A stretch of 64,000 bases of DNA, from positions 26,774 to 90,773 of the IMG/VR virus record IMGVR_UViG_3300031576_000019. One strand, 5' to 3'. A model generated the notes under the pieces. That model was not told where the DNA came from and made no database searches. It saw nothing but the letters and a program-made list of their open reading frames with translations. A program made the translations under genes and the position numbers. Positions 51,001 to 58,557 of the stretch are shown one piece after another. The stretch comes from a virus. Position 1 is the stretch's first letter, and every line of letters begins with the position of its first letter.

Positions 51001-53364
51001 TGTACCCTTTGAGCCATACATTTCTGCCACAGAAGCGCGATGCTTCTGTACCAGTTCAATGGGCACTTCCTGACCCGTCGCCTTGAGCATCAACATCTCC
51101 AAGGCGCTGGTAGCATAAGTGGAACTGTCATTTTCCAGGCCAACAAAACCATCGTCATTGGCCAAGTCTTTTCCCATCCCGCCTCCCAAGGCATAGCGCA
51201 GGTTGCGAACAGATGGCAAGGGGAGAGATTGTTTCACACCGTTCTCAGTATAGGTCATCATAAGTGGCGACCGCGCCTGATGGCGCATGTCAGCCTTGCT
51301 TGCCCCGTTCATCTCTCCCAGAAAGCCCATGGCCGATTCAAGACCATCCAGGAATTCATGTGGCGTAGGAGTTCCCGATCCAGCGTGTCCCTGTAAGGCA
51401 CTGGACAGAGCGGCCTCTGGTAGTTGGGAGGCGTCTAAATCAATCCCGCGCCGAGGCGTGATATTGGGAGCACCGGACATGACTGCCCCAGCGTTGATGA
51501 TCTCGCCGTAAATATCCTGCTTGCCTATACTCTGGCGACTCAGTTGAGAAAATGAACGCGGGTCAGTCTTTGCCATACGCATGGCAACTTCCATTGACAC
51601 CTTTCCGGTTGACCATGGCCAAGCACCAGAACGTGAAAGGGTCTTGGCAAATGGCATTGACATGACCTGTTGACCAGCCGCATTAGTCTTAGCTGAGTTA
51701 CTAATGATGTAGCGTGCCGCCTGTTGAATAGCGGGCAAGTTGGATTCCGTCCATTGGGGAGCTCCGGTCGAGGGATCAATGAGCGCGGCTAGGGCCGGAT
51801 GGTCCCACCCCTCGCGTGCGCCAAAGCCCTCAATCATTGACTGAACACCTGCCAGTGGATTCTTGAAAAAGTCATTGGGTGAAACAGCAAAACCTTGGAA
51901 GCCCCGAGGAGCAAATCCATAGTTTTGTTCGTGGTGTGCCACAAAGACCTTGCTCCCCTCGTGGAACAAGCCATAGTTCCCCTCACCCACTCGTTGTCGG
52001 ACAGCGGTTTCGAGGAAGTCGCGCATCCCACCTTCAATCCGCCGAGTGGCGCCCACCTGTGTCTCATCCCAACTACCCGTACTTCGCCCAAAATGTGGAA
52101 CAGGTGTATCTCGGCCCCCGACTGTGCCCCGCCAGAAACGCTCATTCTTGAATTGGCCCGCCATCCCGTGTGTGCGCCACGCCGTCTGCCGTTCAAGCGA
52201 AACCTGCTGGCCAACCGAAACACCCATACCCGCGGGCATGGATGGATCAAACAGAATGTTGAAGACCTGCGCTTGTCGACCAGTAACGGGTGAACCATCC
52301 GGCGCATATTCCACAATTCGCGTATTGATTTCAGGAACGCTCAGCCTCCCGCCCGTCATACCTCGACCCACATCCCGGTAGCCCGAGACTTGCATGTGTT
52401 TCATCATCTTCATCTCATCACCGGGCTTCTTGTAATTCAGATAACTCACTCGCCCCCTTGAATCCCGCGATGACATCATCCCCTGATAAGTCATTTGCCC
52501 GGTATCAAATCCGTAGACATCATTTGGGTTCCGTGTCCCAAGTGGCGAGCCATCGGAAGATGCGAACTGACCACTCAGATCAGGATTGACCAAGTTTCGC
52601 TTATTGAAGATGCGGTCATTAGGATTTTGGGTTTCGGGGAAGAATTGGGTTGAAGCGATACGCCCCAGTCGGTAGTTACTTTGTGGGGTAAAGGGGTCAA
52701 CATATTGGCCCTCACGCTGTCCAGCCACAAATCGTGGGCCACTCTCTGTCTGACCTGGAGTAGACATCGCCTTGTAGTGTGCGCCCACATCTCTTAATAC
52801 CAGCCGACGCAGAGTATCGTACTGTGTCTCGCCAGGCTCGGATACGATTGATCTTCCGCCTAAATGTAGCCCGCCCGTCGAATCGCGCCAGAGACGCATA
52901 TCCATTCGGTTCTGGCCAGCGATGTTGACCGTTGCATACGCATCCCCGCCCATGGATTTTTGAGGTGGCAAACGCAGGGAAACATCTGCGCTTGGAAACT
53001 TTGCGCGTAAGTCGGCTTCAAGTTTTCGCACCAAGTCGTTGGTGCTGGTCGGCTTGTAACGGTCACTTGTAGACGGGAAAGCATCAAAGCCTGTATCAGC
53101 ATCATCAGGCTCAAGCATCCCCTCATCTTGAATGGGCTGGAAACGAAAAGGGACTTGTGGAATGCGAGATTGCTGAACTCGTGGTGATTGCTCGTACCCC
53201 CCATAATGCGCGTCCGTAGACAACCGCGAGTTAAGGCTTTGGTAGACGGCATCGTAGAGAGTTGGCGGTACCTCACCACGCTCAAAAAGTTCGGCCAGCT
53301 CAGAAAATGCGGTTGTAGGGTTTTGGGCGAGATGCGCTGTCAGACGCTCGGTTGTCCAAGACAT
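45001..53364 (-). CDS. Tail tape measure protein, about 2,787 aa
   Basis: ATG 53364 has GAGAGG upstream; a TTG at 53382 is the only longer start. The length, Gln/Ala/Gly-rich helical sequence, a central hydrophobic stretch (about 1,900-1,960, GVLGPGVGMGIATGMLTAPI and following) and a long Arg/Gln/Glu coiled region (about 2,420-2,690) are typical. Position downstream of paired chaperones confirms it. At about 0.15 nm per residue a tail near 0.4 micrometres is expected. Palindrome 45108 lies near the C-terminus, read as SKLEG. No peptidase or transglycosylase motif is evident. Confidence 0.85.
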   Translation of the reverse strand: MSWTTERLTAHLAQNPTTAFSELAELFERGEVPPTLYDAVYQSLNSRLSTDAHYGGYEQSPRVQQSRIPQVPFRFQPIQDEGMLEPDDADTGFDAFPSTSDRYKPTSTNDLVRKLEADLRAKFPSADVSLRLPPQKSMGGDAYATVNIAGQNRMDMRLWRDSTGGLHLGGRSIVSEPGETQYDTLRRLVLRDVGAHYKAMSTPGQTESGPRFVAGQREGQYVDPFTPQSNYRLGRIASTQFFPETQNPNDRIFNKRNLVNPDLSGQFASSDGSPLGTRNPNDVYGFDTGQMTYQGMMSSRDSRGRVSYLNYKKPGDEMKMMKHMQVSGYRDVGRGMTGGRLSVPEINTRIVEYAPDGSPVTGRQAQVFNILFDPSMPAGMGVSVGQQVSLERQTAWRTHGMAGQFKNERFWRGTVGGRDTPVPHFGRSTGSWDETQVGATRRIEGGMRDFLETAVRQRVGEGNYGLFHEGSKVFVAHHEQNYGFAPRGFQGFAVSPNDFFKNPLAGVQSMIEGFGAREGWDHPALAALIDPSTGAPQWTESNLPAIQQAARYIISNSAKTNAAGQQVMSMPFAKTLSRSGAWPWSTGKVSMEVAMRMAKTDPRSFSQLSRQSIGKQDIYGEIINAGAVMSGAPNITPRRGIDLDASQLPEAALSSALQGHAGSGTPTPHEFLDGLESAMGFLGEMNGASKADMRHQARSPLMMTYTENGVKQSLPLPSVRNLRYALGGGMGKDLANDDGFVGLENDSSTYATSALEMLMLKATGQEVPIELVQKHRASVAEMYGSKGTHKALTSFYPRNATGGPVSALPGVQDVPINEMRLGDAQLMRMFKVRTPPELLALKSYLRENNVGAYTWRNPNISDANLLNLRVTPSNLPDGILLNKEVQSINIGDFDPDASGISGIGALSVQRTGRAFVVRANGIRPGMSSDEVVNRQKLMDEKFSGLGTQEINKWAKDAREWGFDKSTGKYDFERLKTSMLGMVDKLGTFGHTTPEAVQKALAETLEYKAGMGKEFNFGRVLSVLSGGQDQFNQVVLPAYQKMLDSEAFSGAFEKLVAVRDRMQPATAGVAPKPGEKVSGIMTKAAGGGRNAGMTDALTALMTAPEFSDASALVPLVINDPQKQAFLRTQLAKAQGMDASKKAGWIANSMGIVLGRDPWGEAGQLGTLPTAIKAMAAARWKIEKAPLGDKDADWAEFGMRLHETVRFYSGKPEPGENRIDLPNTLANMIVAPQAEDFLQRFGRLTGMAINPRATGDYPVKGETMFGHNTLATWAKKLNFAIPKLSNASLGNPDNLLLAKIMPTEAKHLRNLEKMSPDEARRMVSEAEKKVGGGAERFRQGQSFINPALYDPTDPNFIPKVAQATASYSKYAMKEQAEQNALNEMNLGPQQTTRMIQALKSLTETGDFSTMDLMGMRGAEGSFARDSVPLKAFDKIRGALQAPGRLSEPSVMGSLKNIVSSIDPWKLSDDSGEKAWFLEHGPEALGDTEESVKKSFADYRAGKAGGGPGGAKTAKMTLAQAGEAFAKADMGGMIKESTELTATFRNMRETGERLNYVQARQLKYQDRLVDLTEKQGKFLEKHGVGVGVMADVAGGNLDFSKDAYPSAAKAIEMRLGAVSPQVAEKYREMEMERRQLFLGATTGTRSDASSLERFAKRLSDAGILSGEAVSQAEAMSDRSPLAQLNRTSQALMSAQYLPWTMQQVTAPALEALSGQSQSNTRIGQALAGLGFGGTGLATSRYAGQFAQAQAGVQYAMANTWGDVVSGVSGMGGNNMASVIGGVLGPGVGMGIATGMLTAPILGPLAIPAGVIAGGVTSSIGAMSAASHYVKSPKDFNEMLYNTYGGDKGIGQLSLGDALGGGVVGQWLFSQSAGAQQMVGEETQVAAGMSQFDLAGMSYEDRARYMRQRAVTGVGGYESTMARLGVDEDVAVGISTRLARAQNYMQGPDAWRGPGKGGEESPVEFWKGTEEKILRAMQAGVDPEQFAEQLQAGLGGSMDTAYQKSYAALEKYTPEQMRAASRGLGMENLLAMEGQEVNFDRAIRSGELAGRDKFIHGLVESIFGQLEEGLAGGFKWSGITEFTKQADLGTAEGDATAYGLGRQGMVQRGRFESIRSMLEGQGLANVDNFSNLLAEDPQRAGRFGQLFQASALDLGGAGAKSYALAMSGASSYQRSLGENVRGRLGQFMGEQGAADLAVAMRNATPQEALIAQGVLSGNANAMSMAGAQMGGPGSWVTNQTGGRTGSAGMSLFTNSILSAGGQVSPLIAGSFKNFSAPVQAALVGQGKPNAVGQTYGGMWGLQDYMSDLSYQSQAASSGISARGVKIGMAFTTGQGLGAYAGSAVYKPGEALPWSINGGTASAIQEGRGMWALQDESTQLQRTQAQGNLAFSQRGLEMRGRQFQAGWDFNRAQAVTQQGWQQEDFSFRGQQVNLQRGYQLEDFSFGRMQSAQSRNWQSQDFAFQRGQNQQHFGWAMEDIDEDIRFSTGRDRRQLERQKKRTTLDHNAEETQQNKVESRQRKLWKDEDDRYKTETVRAAEQFKTQVERLAVEQNRSEEMFKLSMQRMDMEKGNFYENQALESDRIAAQRGWLAESEAIEDEQRNLERTHWKLQQENQLAGIGSGLHYAKLMKDAQAAATELGRKQGENEAGLRYMMDTSAKFYNGVGDWLWNMFQWLGNASLEDAANVAHPPNYVPPATGGSSNSGGEEAIPVASGRQFLATKNQLLRVGEYEDEYVSIYPLNSQPPDLPRPGSSKLEGNGGYGDVYVILDGDQIAARIERRQAKTLRRQSAL
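45108..45122. repeat. Dispersed palindrome in tape measure gene
   Basis: Exact copy, read on the minus strand as Ser-Lys-Leu-Glu-Gly, only 116 bases from the previous copy. Confidence 0.9.
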
Positions 53365-53416
53365 ACAGATACAACCTCTCAAAAGAGGGGGATGGGGTGA
53401 ACATATCCTTTGTAAT

Positions 53417-53464
53417 CTCTGTTTGCTATCTGTTTCATTAGGAGTAAAATATGAACATGGAAAC
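53417..53464 (+). repeat. 48-bp repeated leader, copy B
   Basis: Identical to 44269-44316. Similarity continues weakly past the gene to the hairpin region (CAGCGCCAT). Confidence 0.9.
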
Positions 53465-53576
53465 TACGTTGCCCGAAATGATTGCCATCGCAATATGTTT
53501 CGGGTTTGTGTGGGTGATCGTGATGGGAATCCTGGCTATCCTGATGGCCCTTGTCGGAAAGGTCATCAATGGCTAG
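53451..53576 (+). CDS. Mini membrane protein B, 41 aa
   Basis: Same AGGAG leader as copy A. MNMETTLPEMIAIAICFGFV, then WVIVMGILAILMALVGKVING: one membrane helix. Opposite in direction to the tape measure and chaperone genes around it. Shared start MNMET and G-K-I/V-M/I-x-G end show common descent with copy A. Confidence 0.7.
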   Translation: MNMETTLPEMIAIAICFGFVWVIVMGILAILMALVGKVING

Positions 53577-53622
53577 AACTCTCGTTACGCTTACCAAAGA
53601 TTTGGCACAACAGCGCCATTCT

Positions 53623-53637
53623 CCTCCAACTTGGAGG
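53623..53637. repeat. Dispersed palindrome, intergenic
   Basis: Exact copy; symmetry extends to 21 bp (53620-53640, TCTCC and GGAGA flanks). Confidence 0.9.
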
Positions 53638-53670
53638 AGATGAGAGGTTGCTATTCTTTTGAGGGCCAAT

Positions 53671-53720
53671 CTAATCTTCGGGGAAATTCGCCAAAATGCT
53701 TCTTGGCACGCTTGGAAACA
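53671..53720 (-). pseudogene. Remnant of AP2/HNH homing endonuclease 3' end
   Basis: On the minus strand AKKHFGEF is followed, one frame off, by NFPED and TAG. AP2-type homing enzymes typically end in GEFAxLNFPxD, and the last 18 bases differ at two positions from the end of the gene at 43531. Very short, so tentative. Confidence 0.35.
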
Positions 53721-53738
53721 ATCTCAAACAGGGGTTAT

Positions 53739-54026
53739 TCACCCCTGTTTATTCAATTGGCGTTGTGCTTTGGAAAACTCCATTACATTCATAAATGCAA
53801 TCAAGCATACCATTTGCATATAGAACTGGTCATTTAGCCCGCCACTCTCGGGTAGCGTGTGAAATTTCTCAACCTGTTCAGCGAGCGCCCACAGGGACGG
53901 GAAGGGGATTTTAGGGAGAGGGCCAACATTCTCTTGGAAGCGGCCAAGTTCAGCGGTGTATCGAAGCACCTCGTCCTGAATATGCTCGGTAATCTCCCCG
54001 ATTATTTTCCACCGTCTGGCCCCCAC
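53739..54026 (-). CDS. Tail assembly chaperone, frameshift-extended part
   Basis: 95 residues in the -1 frame relative to the gene at 54002. The only start is a GTG at 54026 with no ribosome site, so it is better explained as the T-part of a G-GT pair made by ribosomal frameshift near 54005-54010 (GGA AAA before TAA). Helical, located just upstream of the tape measure. Ends just before the endonuclease remnant. Confidence 0.6.
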   Translation of the reverse strand: MGARRWKIIGEITEHIQDEVLRYTAELGRFQENVGPLPKIPFPSLWALAEQVEKFHTLPESGGLNDQFYMQMVCLIAFMNVMEFSKAQRQLNKQG

Positions 54027-54430
54027 TGAAGGTTGACTTCCACCACCTTCTCGTGGATTTCGTTGGCAACTTCAGGAGGAAGCAGGCCCCAAGCTTTGGC
54101 AAACGCCAATGAGTTCATCGCCAGACGCTTGGTGTTGTTGGAGTTGGTGGCAAACTTGAACAGCGGTTCACCATCTGGGCCTTCAATGTTGCAATCCGCA
54201 ATGGTCAGCTCGACTTCGGTGCGCCGAACCTCCTCCATTGAGACTTTCTGTTTCAATTCAAACTGGTCATTGCCCTCCGTCCACACCCGTGAGGCTTCGG
54301 CGAAGAGTTCACCGCGCTTTTCGTGTTGTGCTTGGCGGGCCTGACGAATAGTGACAAAGGCTTCACCAGTGGGGTCAGCCTTTATTAGTTTGAGGACTTT
54401 CTCGGTGGGAAGGTCAATCTTGAGTGCCAT
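54002..54430 (-). CDS. Tail assembly chaperone, first protein
   Basis: 142 residues, behind ATAGGAGACGCTACA. Helical, with KVLKLIKADPTGEAFVTIRQ near the start. Follows the tail tube gene and precedes the tape measure, the canonical place of the chaperone pair. Ends VNLQWGPDGGK at a GGA AAA TAA sequence suitable for slippage. Confidence 0.68.
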   Translation of the reverse strand: MALKIDLPTEKVLKLIKADPTGEAFVTIRQARQAQHEKRGELFAEASRVWTEGNDQFELKQKVSMEEVRRTEVELTIADCNIEGPDGEPLFKFATNSNNTKRLAMNSLAFAKAWGLLPPEVANEIHEKVVEVNLQWGPDGGK

Positions 54431-54503
54431 TGTAGCGTCTCCTATGAAATATGGACATAGTAACGTGGGGGAGTCTAGACTCCCCCACGTTCTTTAGAAC
54501 AAG

Positions 54504-55847
54504 CTAGTAAGCAGCGTACTCATTCACCCAGGTCAGGCTGGCATAGTCACCAGTGGCAGGCAGAACCGCTTGACCCTGCAGTTGGAGCGATAAGAAACCA
54601 CCGCCTTCTAGTTGAGGTGAGCTTTGCGGAGTCCAAGTGACGGCCGAGGCCAGCATCTGGAGTGAATACGGAATGGTGCCCGCAGTCGTCGGGACATTCT
54701 TGGGAGCCAGAAGTTTTACGTCCAGGTCCGTCTCAAACGGCGCAGGGTCCCAGACCGTGCCAGAACCCATCATCAACTTCTTGTACAGGGCCTTGTCATT
54801 CCACTTAAGCGTGGCTTGTAGTGTCAGTGAGCGTGACAACACCGCAAAATCATCGGGAAAGGGTGACCCGATAATCATTTCTTGTTGCGGGCTAGTGGTG
54901 TTATTGGCGAATGTCCAAGTCAGGTTGAGAATGGGCAAAGCACTAGCTGAGTAGTTCGGCAGTTTAATGTAACCATTGGCGACACACGAGAGCGGCACGC
55001 TCTTGTAGTCTTCGAGTCCCCCCAGCCACGTCCAGGAAGTAAGCGTGGCACCTTCCTCCCAAACAGGTTCACGGCCCGTCACATCTACACGGGCCGAGAT
55101 AATGCCGTTCTGAGGAGCGTTGATCCGCAGGCCGTTCAACCGACAGTCTTTCCCAATCTCACCAAGGCCATTTGTGGCATCATTGGGTGGCAACAGCTTG
55201 CGAACAGAAATCCAAGGGATGTCGTCGGTCAGGGTGTTGAACTTGGCGACATGACTGTTGCTTTGGTAGAAACCAGTCGTAAAACTGCCTGAGCCAGTTG
55301 CGGCGGAGGTCACGTTGATACCGGTGACGGTCTTGTACTCTTTGACGGAGAGTTTCACGCCACCGGCCACCGTCAGCGTAAAACCCGCCTCGGTGATAAC
55401 CGCATCCGAATCGTCGGTGCCCGAGATGGTAAATGTCACCGTTCCGGTGAAGCCAGTAGGGGTAAACAGAATACGTCGCGCGCTGGGCGGTACAGTGAAG
55501 CCAGTCGTTGTATTCGCCACCACGACCGCATCAATGGCGGCATGGATTCCCGCCGCGCTGATAGCGCCCGGTGTAGTCACCACCTGACCCATAGTGGCTT
55601 TGAACAACCAGCCAAGATCGCCCTGCAGGCGCGGTTGGATAGTGGCTCCGCCTGCGACAAACGCGCCACCCTTATATTGGCCGGTCGGAATAATTGCTCC
55701 GCCAACCTCCAAGGGAAAATTCTTCATATCCTGCACTGGGCCAAAGTCGATTTGGGATGCCATGTGCCGATACCAGGAAGTGGCGAGGGTGCCTTTGGCG
55801 GATTGCATTCCAAAGCCCCACATGCCAGATTGAGCTGTTTGAGTCAT
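54504..55847 (-). CDS. Major tail (tube) protein
   Basis: 447 residues, AAGGAGTTTTCTCA ribosome site below a long hairpin. Residues about 105-170 form an inserted strand-rich domain (GFTGTVTFTISGTDDSDAVI) seen in phage tube and decoration proteins. MQSAKGTLATSWY and LGWLFKATMGQV are typical of tube proteins of this size. Next to chaperones and tape measure. Confidence 0.75.
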   Translation of the reverse strand: MTQTAQSGMWGFGMQSAKGTLATSWYRHMASQIDFGPVQDMKNFPLEVGGAIIPTGQYKGGAFVAGGATIQPRLQGDLGWLFKATMGQVVTTPGAISAAGIHAAIDAVVVANTTTGFTVPPSARRILFTPTGFTGTVTFTISGTDDSDAVITEAGFTLTVAGGVKLSVKEYKTVTGINVTSAATGSGSFTTGFYQSNSHVAKFNTLTDDIPWISVRKLLPPNDATNGLGEIGKDCRLNGLRINAPQNGIISARVDVTGREPVWEEGATLTSWTWLGGLEDYKSVPLSCVANGYIKLPNYSASALPILNLTWTFANNTTSPQQEMIIGSPFPDDFAVLSRSLTLQATLKWNDKALYKKLMMGSGTVWDPAPFETDLDVKLLAPKNVPTTAGTIPYSLQMLASAVTWTPQSSPQLEGGGFLSLQLQGQAVLPATGDYASLTWVNEYAAY

Positions 55848-55861
55848 TGAGAAAACTCCTT

Positions 55862-55899
55862 GCTAAGAGTGAACATGCGAAGCGGTTCACATTCTTAGC
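55862..55899 (-). promoter_or_regulatory. Leader hairpin before tail tube gene
   Basis: GCTAAGA and TCTTAGC, then GTGAAC and GTTCAC inside, with a 10-base loop containing TTCG: a 13-bp stem with a small bulge, directly before AAGGAG. The inner arms echo the GTGAA dyad with wider spacing. Confidence 0.6.
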
Positions 55900-55908
55900 C
55901 GTAAAAAA

Positions 55909-56460
55909 CTAGGGATTTTGATGGGTCTGAACCTGATAACGCATGTGTCCACGCCAGATATGGGCGCTTGGCCCGCCACCCTCAATCATACGACTGGTGA
56001 CATTGACGACCTGAATGGCTGTCTCACCAAAGGAATCGGTTAGGGCCAGGACACGCGGTGACTTTCGCATGGCATGTTGAATCCGGGAGGCTGTGACCAT
56101 TGCAATCTCGCGCGCACGCACCTGGTCCTCTTTGGTCTTGATACCAAAGTAGGCCCAATCTACGGTCCCGCGCCGCCACCACGACTCGCCCCCACCAATT
56201 TCGTAGGGTTGAGTGCGAATGGCCCAGACAGCGATGGCGGGACGGATGTTGACCGCAACGTTAGCGTCTTCCCAGTCCTCGGGTGCTTGTGGATCGCCAA
56301 TGTTCACGGTGACCGAGATGCGAAGTTTCACAGGGTTATCGAGCAGTTTCCCGCCCTTCACCACCGAGATTTCTTCATCATCCGCCAAGGCGGCGACCGC
56401 TTCCTGGATGTCCAGCACGAAAGCCTCAACAATAAGCGAGGGCAGGGCCTGTTCGTCCAT
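55909..56460 (-). CDS. Tail terminator/head-tail joining protein
   Basis: 183 residues, between connector and tail tube genes, where tail-completion proteins are coded. Central strands (NPVKLRISVTVNIGD, VNIRPAIAVWAIRT) and C-terminal strand RGHMRYQVQTHQ suit that fold. Assigned mainly by context. Confidence 0.55.
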   Translation of the reverse strand: MDEQALPSLIVEAFVLDIQEAVAALADDEEISVVKGGKLLDNPVKLRISVTVNIGDPQAPEDWEDANVAVNIRPAIAVWAIRTQPYEIGGGESWWRRGTVDWAYFGIKTKEDQVRAREIAMVTASRIQHAMRKSPRVLALTDSFGETAIQVVNVTSRMIEGGGPSAHIWRGHMRYQVQTHQNP

Positions 56461-56465
56461 CTAGC

Positions 56466-57134
56466 CTAGCCCTCCCAACCCGAGCGGTCCTGAGGAGAAT
56501 ACTCGCTCATCTTGCTGTCATAGCGTTTGAAGCAGTAGCCGGAAAACTCCAACAGCGGGTTGTCGGTAGGCTTACCAAGGTCAGACCTGATCTTGTATTG
56601 GCCCAGCACCGAGGCTTGATAGGCCGGCTTGGCCGCGAGCAAATGGAGCATGTACCACTTGAGCGGCTCCTCCATCCAGCGATCCACCGCCAGCACATCC
56701 TCCTCCCGCTCAACGCGACTCCAGTAACCCCAATAGCGGATGTCCACTGTGTAGGTTGCCGGAATCTTGGACGGGAAGTTGAGTTGGGAAGTTGGCCAGC
56801 GATAGTATGGGTACTGACCGGACACGGTAGTGGTCGGCAGACTTTCGCCAGGCCCCAAGACCACCTTTACGGCTCCAACGATACTGATTGTATCGTTGAT
56901 GGTGATTGGGCCAAGGTCCACCACATCATCGGGAAGTTGAAGTATGGTGGCCTCGGTCGTTAGGGTCGTTGAAAAGACCTTTTCTTGGGCAGTGTGGGCC
57001 GTAATGTTAATCAGAGCGTCATTGATGGCATCCAGCAAATCGTCATCACTAAAGGAAACCTTAGTGAGATCGGTCCGGATGTTGTCATCCAACACCCGGA
57101 GCACGCGATTACGCAGGTTCAGCCAGCTAATCAT
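56466..57134 (-). CDS. Head-tail connector/adaptor protein
   Basis: 222 residues. N-terminal helices WLNLRNRVLRVLDDN and SDDDLLDAINDALINITAHT are typical of phage connector proteins (gp6-like helical bundle). Then a strand-rich insertion (IRYWGYWSRVEREEDVL). Follows the capsid gene. Confidence 0.65.
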   Translation of the reverse strand: MISWLNLRNRVLRVLDDNIRTDLTKVSFSDDDLLDAINDALINITAHTAQEKVFSTTLTTEATILQLPDDVVDLGPITINDTISIVGAVKVVLGPGESLPTTTVSGQYPYYRWPTSQLNFPSKIPATYTVDIRYWGYWSRVEREEDVLAVDRWMEEPLKWYMLHLLAAKPAYQASVLGQYKIRSDLGKPTDNPLLEFSGYCFKRYDSKMSEYSPQDRSGWEG

Positions 57135-57137
57135 TGG

Positions 57138-58541
57138 CTAGGGGGCAATCACGCCACCCGGTTTGGGCAGGCTCACGGCGAAGAAATACAGCATGAACAT
57201 GTTTGGTTCCGCCATATTCACGCCAATCAGTTCGTCGTAAGTGAAGCGCCAGACGGACTCGAAGTCGTCCACTGGCTTTGGCTCGTAGAGTTTCAGCGGC
57301 TCCAGGACCTTGCCCTTCACCCCACCACGCGAACCCAACACCAGGGCGAACCCAATGTGCTTGCCGCGTGTGACGTAGGCATACAGGGTCTTGTCCACGT
57401 TGCCGGTCACCGACTTGCCATTGAACGCGGCAGTATAGGGAATGCTCACCGGTCGGTCAAAGGAAATGGTGTTGTTGGTGGCGTCCACCGCCACAATGCG
57501 CCGGACGATGGTACGGCCATCAAAGGGATCAACACCACCGGTCACACCATAAGCCGCCGAAGTCTTGGTATGAATGGTCACAAAATCATTGATGTTGTAA
57601 TCATTCGTCGCAAAATCTTCCAGTTTCAGGTAGTGGGTGACGGCTTTCTGACCGACTTTCCACACACCGTCCACCAGAGTCGTGACCGGATCGGGCGCAC
57701 CGTCACCCACATTGATGGGCTCAATGACACCGAACTGCTTGGTAATCGCTCCACAGTTGTAGAGCACATTTGGGTTGATGCCGAACTTGTCCGAGGGAGC
57801 CGCGACAAAGCGGATACCCTTGAAGGTACCAATTTCATTGCGAATGGCTTGCCCGGCATAAATCTGCGCGTCGCGCCACATCGAGGCCTCGTTCTGTGAG
57901 GCGGTGGCAATGGTTGCAAACAGATCATAGGCCGCGCCCGGCGGGATGATGGCCACCTTGGCGCTCGCCTGGTCACCTGGAATCACCGGTGAACCCGTAT
58001 TGCCCAACACAAAGTTGAACAAGTTCACTTTGTCCAGCTCAAACTTGGCGGTAACGGTCGCAAAGTCGGTAGCCACCCCGGAGTAAATCCAGTAGTTCTT
58101 GGGGCCTTTGAACCACACATTTCTCGACAAGGCTTCGTGTAAGCGCACAATATGGTCACCCAGAACTTCGCGCATCATGGGCTTCCAGTCGTTCCCGCCA
58201 CTCAGCTTCCATTGCTGAAAGTAGCTGGACGACTTGTGGACTTGCACTTTCCCGCCGTAGCGGTCCACCGCAAACTGACGCGACCGGCTATCGGGCACAT
58301 AAGCCGCGTCAATGTAGTTGGCCGTCAACGGGATCGGATTGTGATCCACATCACCCTCAAACAGCTCAAACTCGGTGATGTCCTGAGTGCGGAACTGCGA
58401 GATGTCGGCATCCCAATCCACCAGGGGCGTATAGAGCGAGATGCGCCGGAAGGCAAGCGCCACCTCGGGGTGGTATACCGCCCACTTGTTTTGGTCAATC
58501 ACCCCAATGGGGTTGAGGTCGTAAAATTGTTCGAGAGACAT
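57138..58541 (-). CDS. Major capsid protein
   Basis: 467 residues, CAAGGAGCACTTTCA ribosome site after a perfect 20-bp dyad. Begins with helix and strand (SLEQFYDLNPIGVI) then DITEFELFEGD. An inserted strand domain lies near 300-380 (NINDFVTIHTK..., RRIVAVDATNNTISF). Ends with MFMLYFFAVSLPKPGGVIAP, typical of large capsid proteins. Located between scaffold-like and connector genes. Confidence 0.75.
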   Translation of the reverse strand: MSLEQFYDLNPIGVIDQNKWAVYHPEVALAFRRISLYTPLVDWDADISQFRTQDITEFELFEGDVDHNPIPLTANYIDAAYVPDSRSRQFAVDRYGGKVQVHKSSSYFQQWKLSGGNDWKPMMREVLGDHIVRLHEALSRNVWFKGPKNYWIYSGVATDFATVTAKFELDKVNLFNFVLGNTGSPVIPGDQASAKVAIIPPGAAYDLFATIATASQNEASMWRDAQIYAGQAIRNEIGTFKGIRFVAAPSDKFGINPNVLYNCGAITKQFGVIEPINVGDGAPDPVTTLVDGVWKVGQKAVTHYLKLEDFATNDYNINDFVTIHTKTSAAYGVTGGVDPFDGRTIVRRIVAVDATNNTISFDRPVSIPYTAAFNGKSVTGNVDKTLYAYVTRGKHIGFALVLGSRGGVKGKVLEPLKLYEPKPVDDFESVWRFTYDELIGVNMAEPNMFMLYFFAVSLPKPGGVIAP

Positions 58542-58557
58542 TGAAAGTGCTCCTTGT

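Noticed and set aside
57138-57899. 304-codon rightward ORF opposite the capsid gene
   Set aside because: Composition is a mirror of the capsid gene (His/Asn/Gly-rich) and no ribosome site or promoter precedes it.
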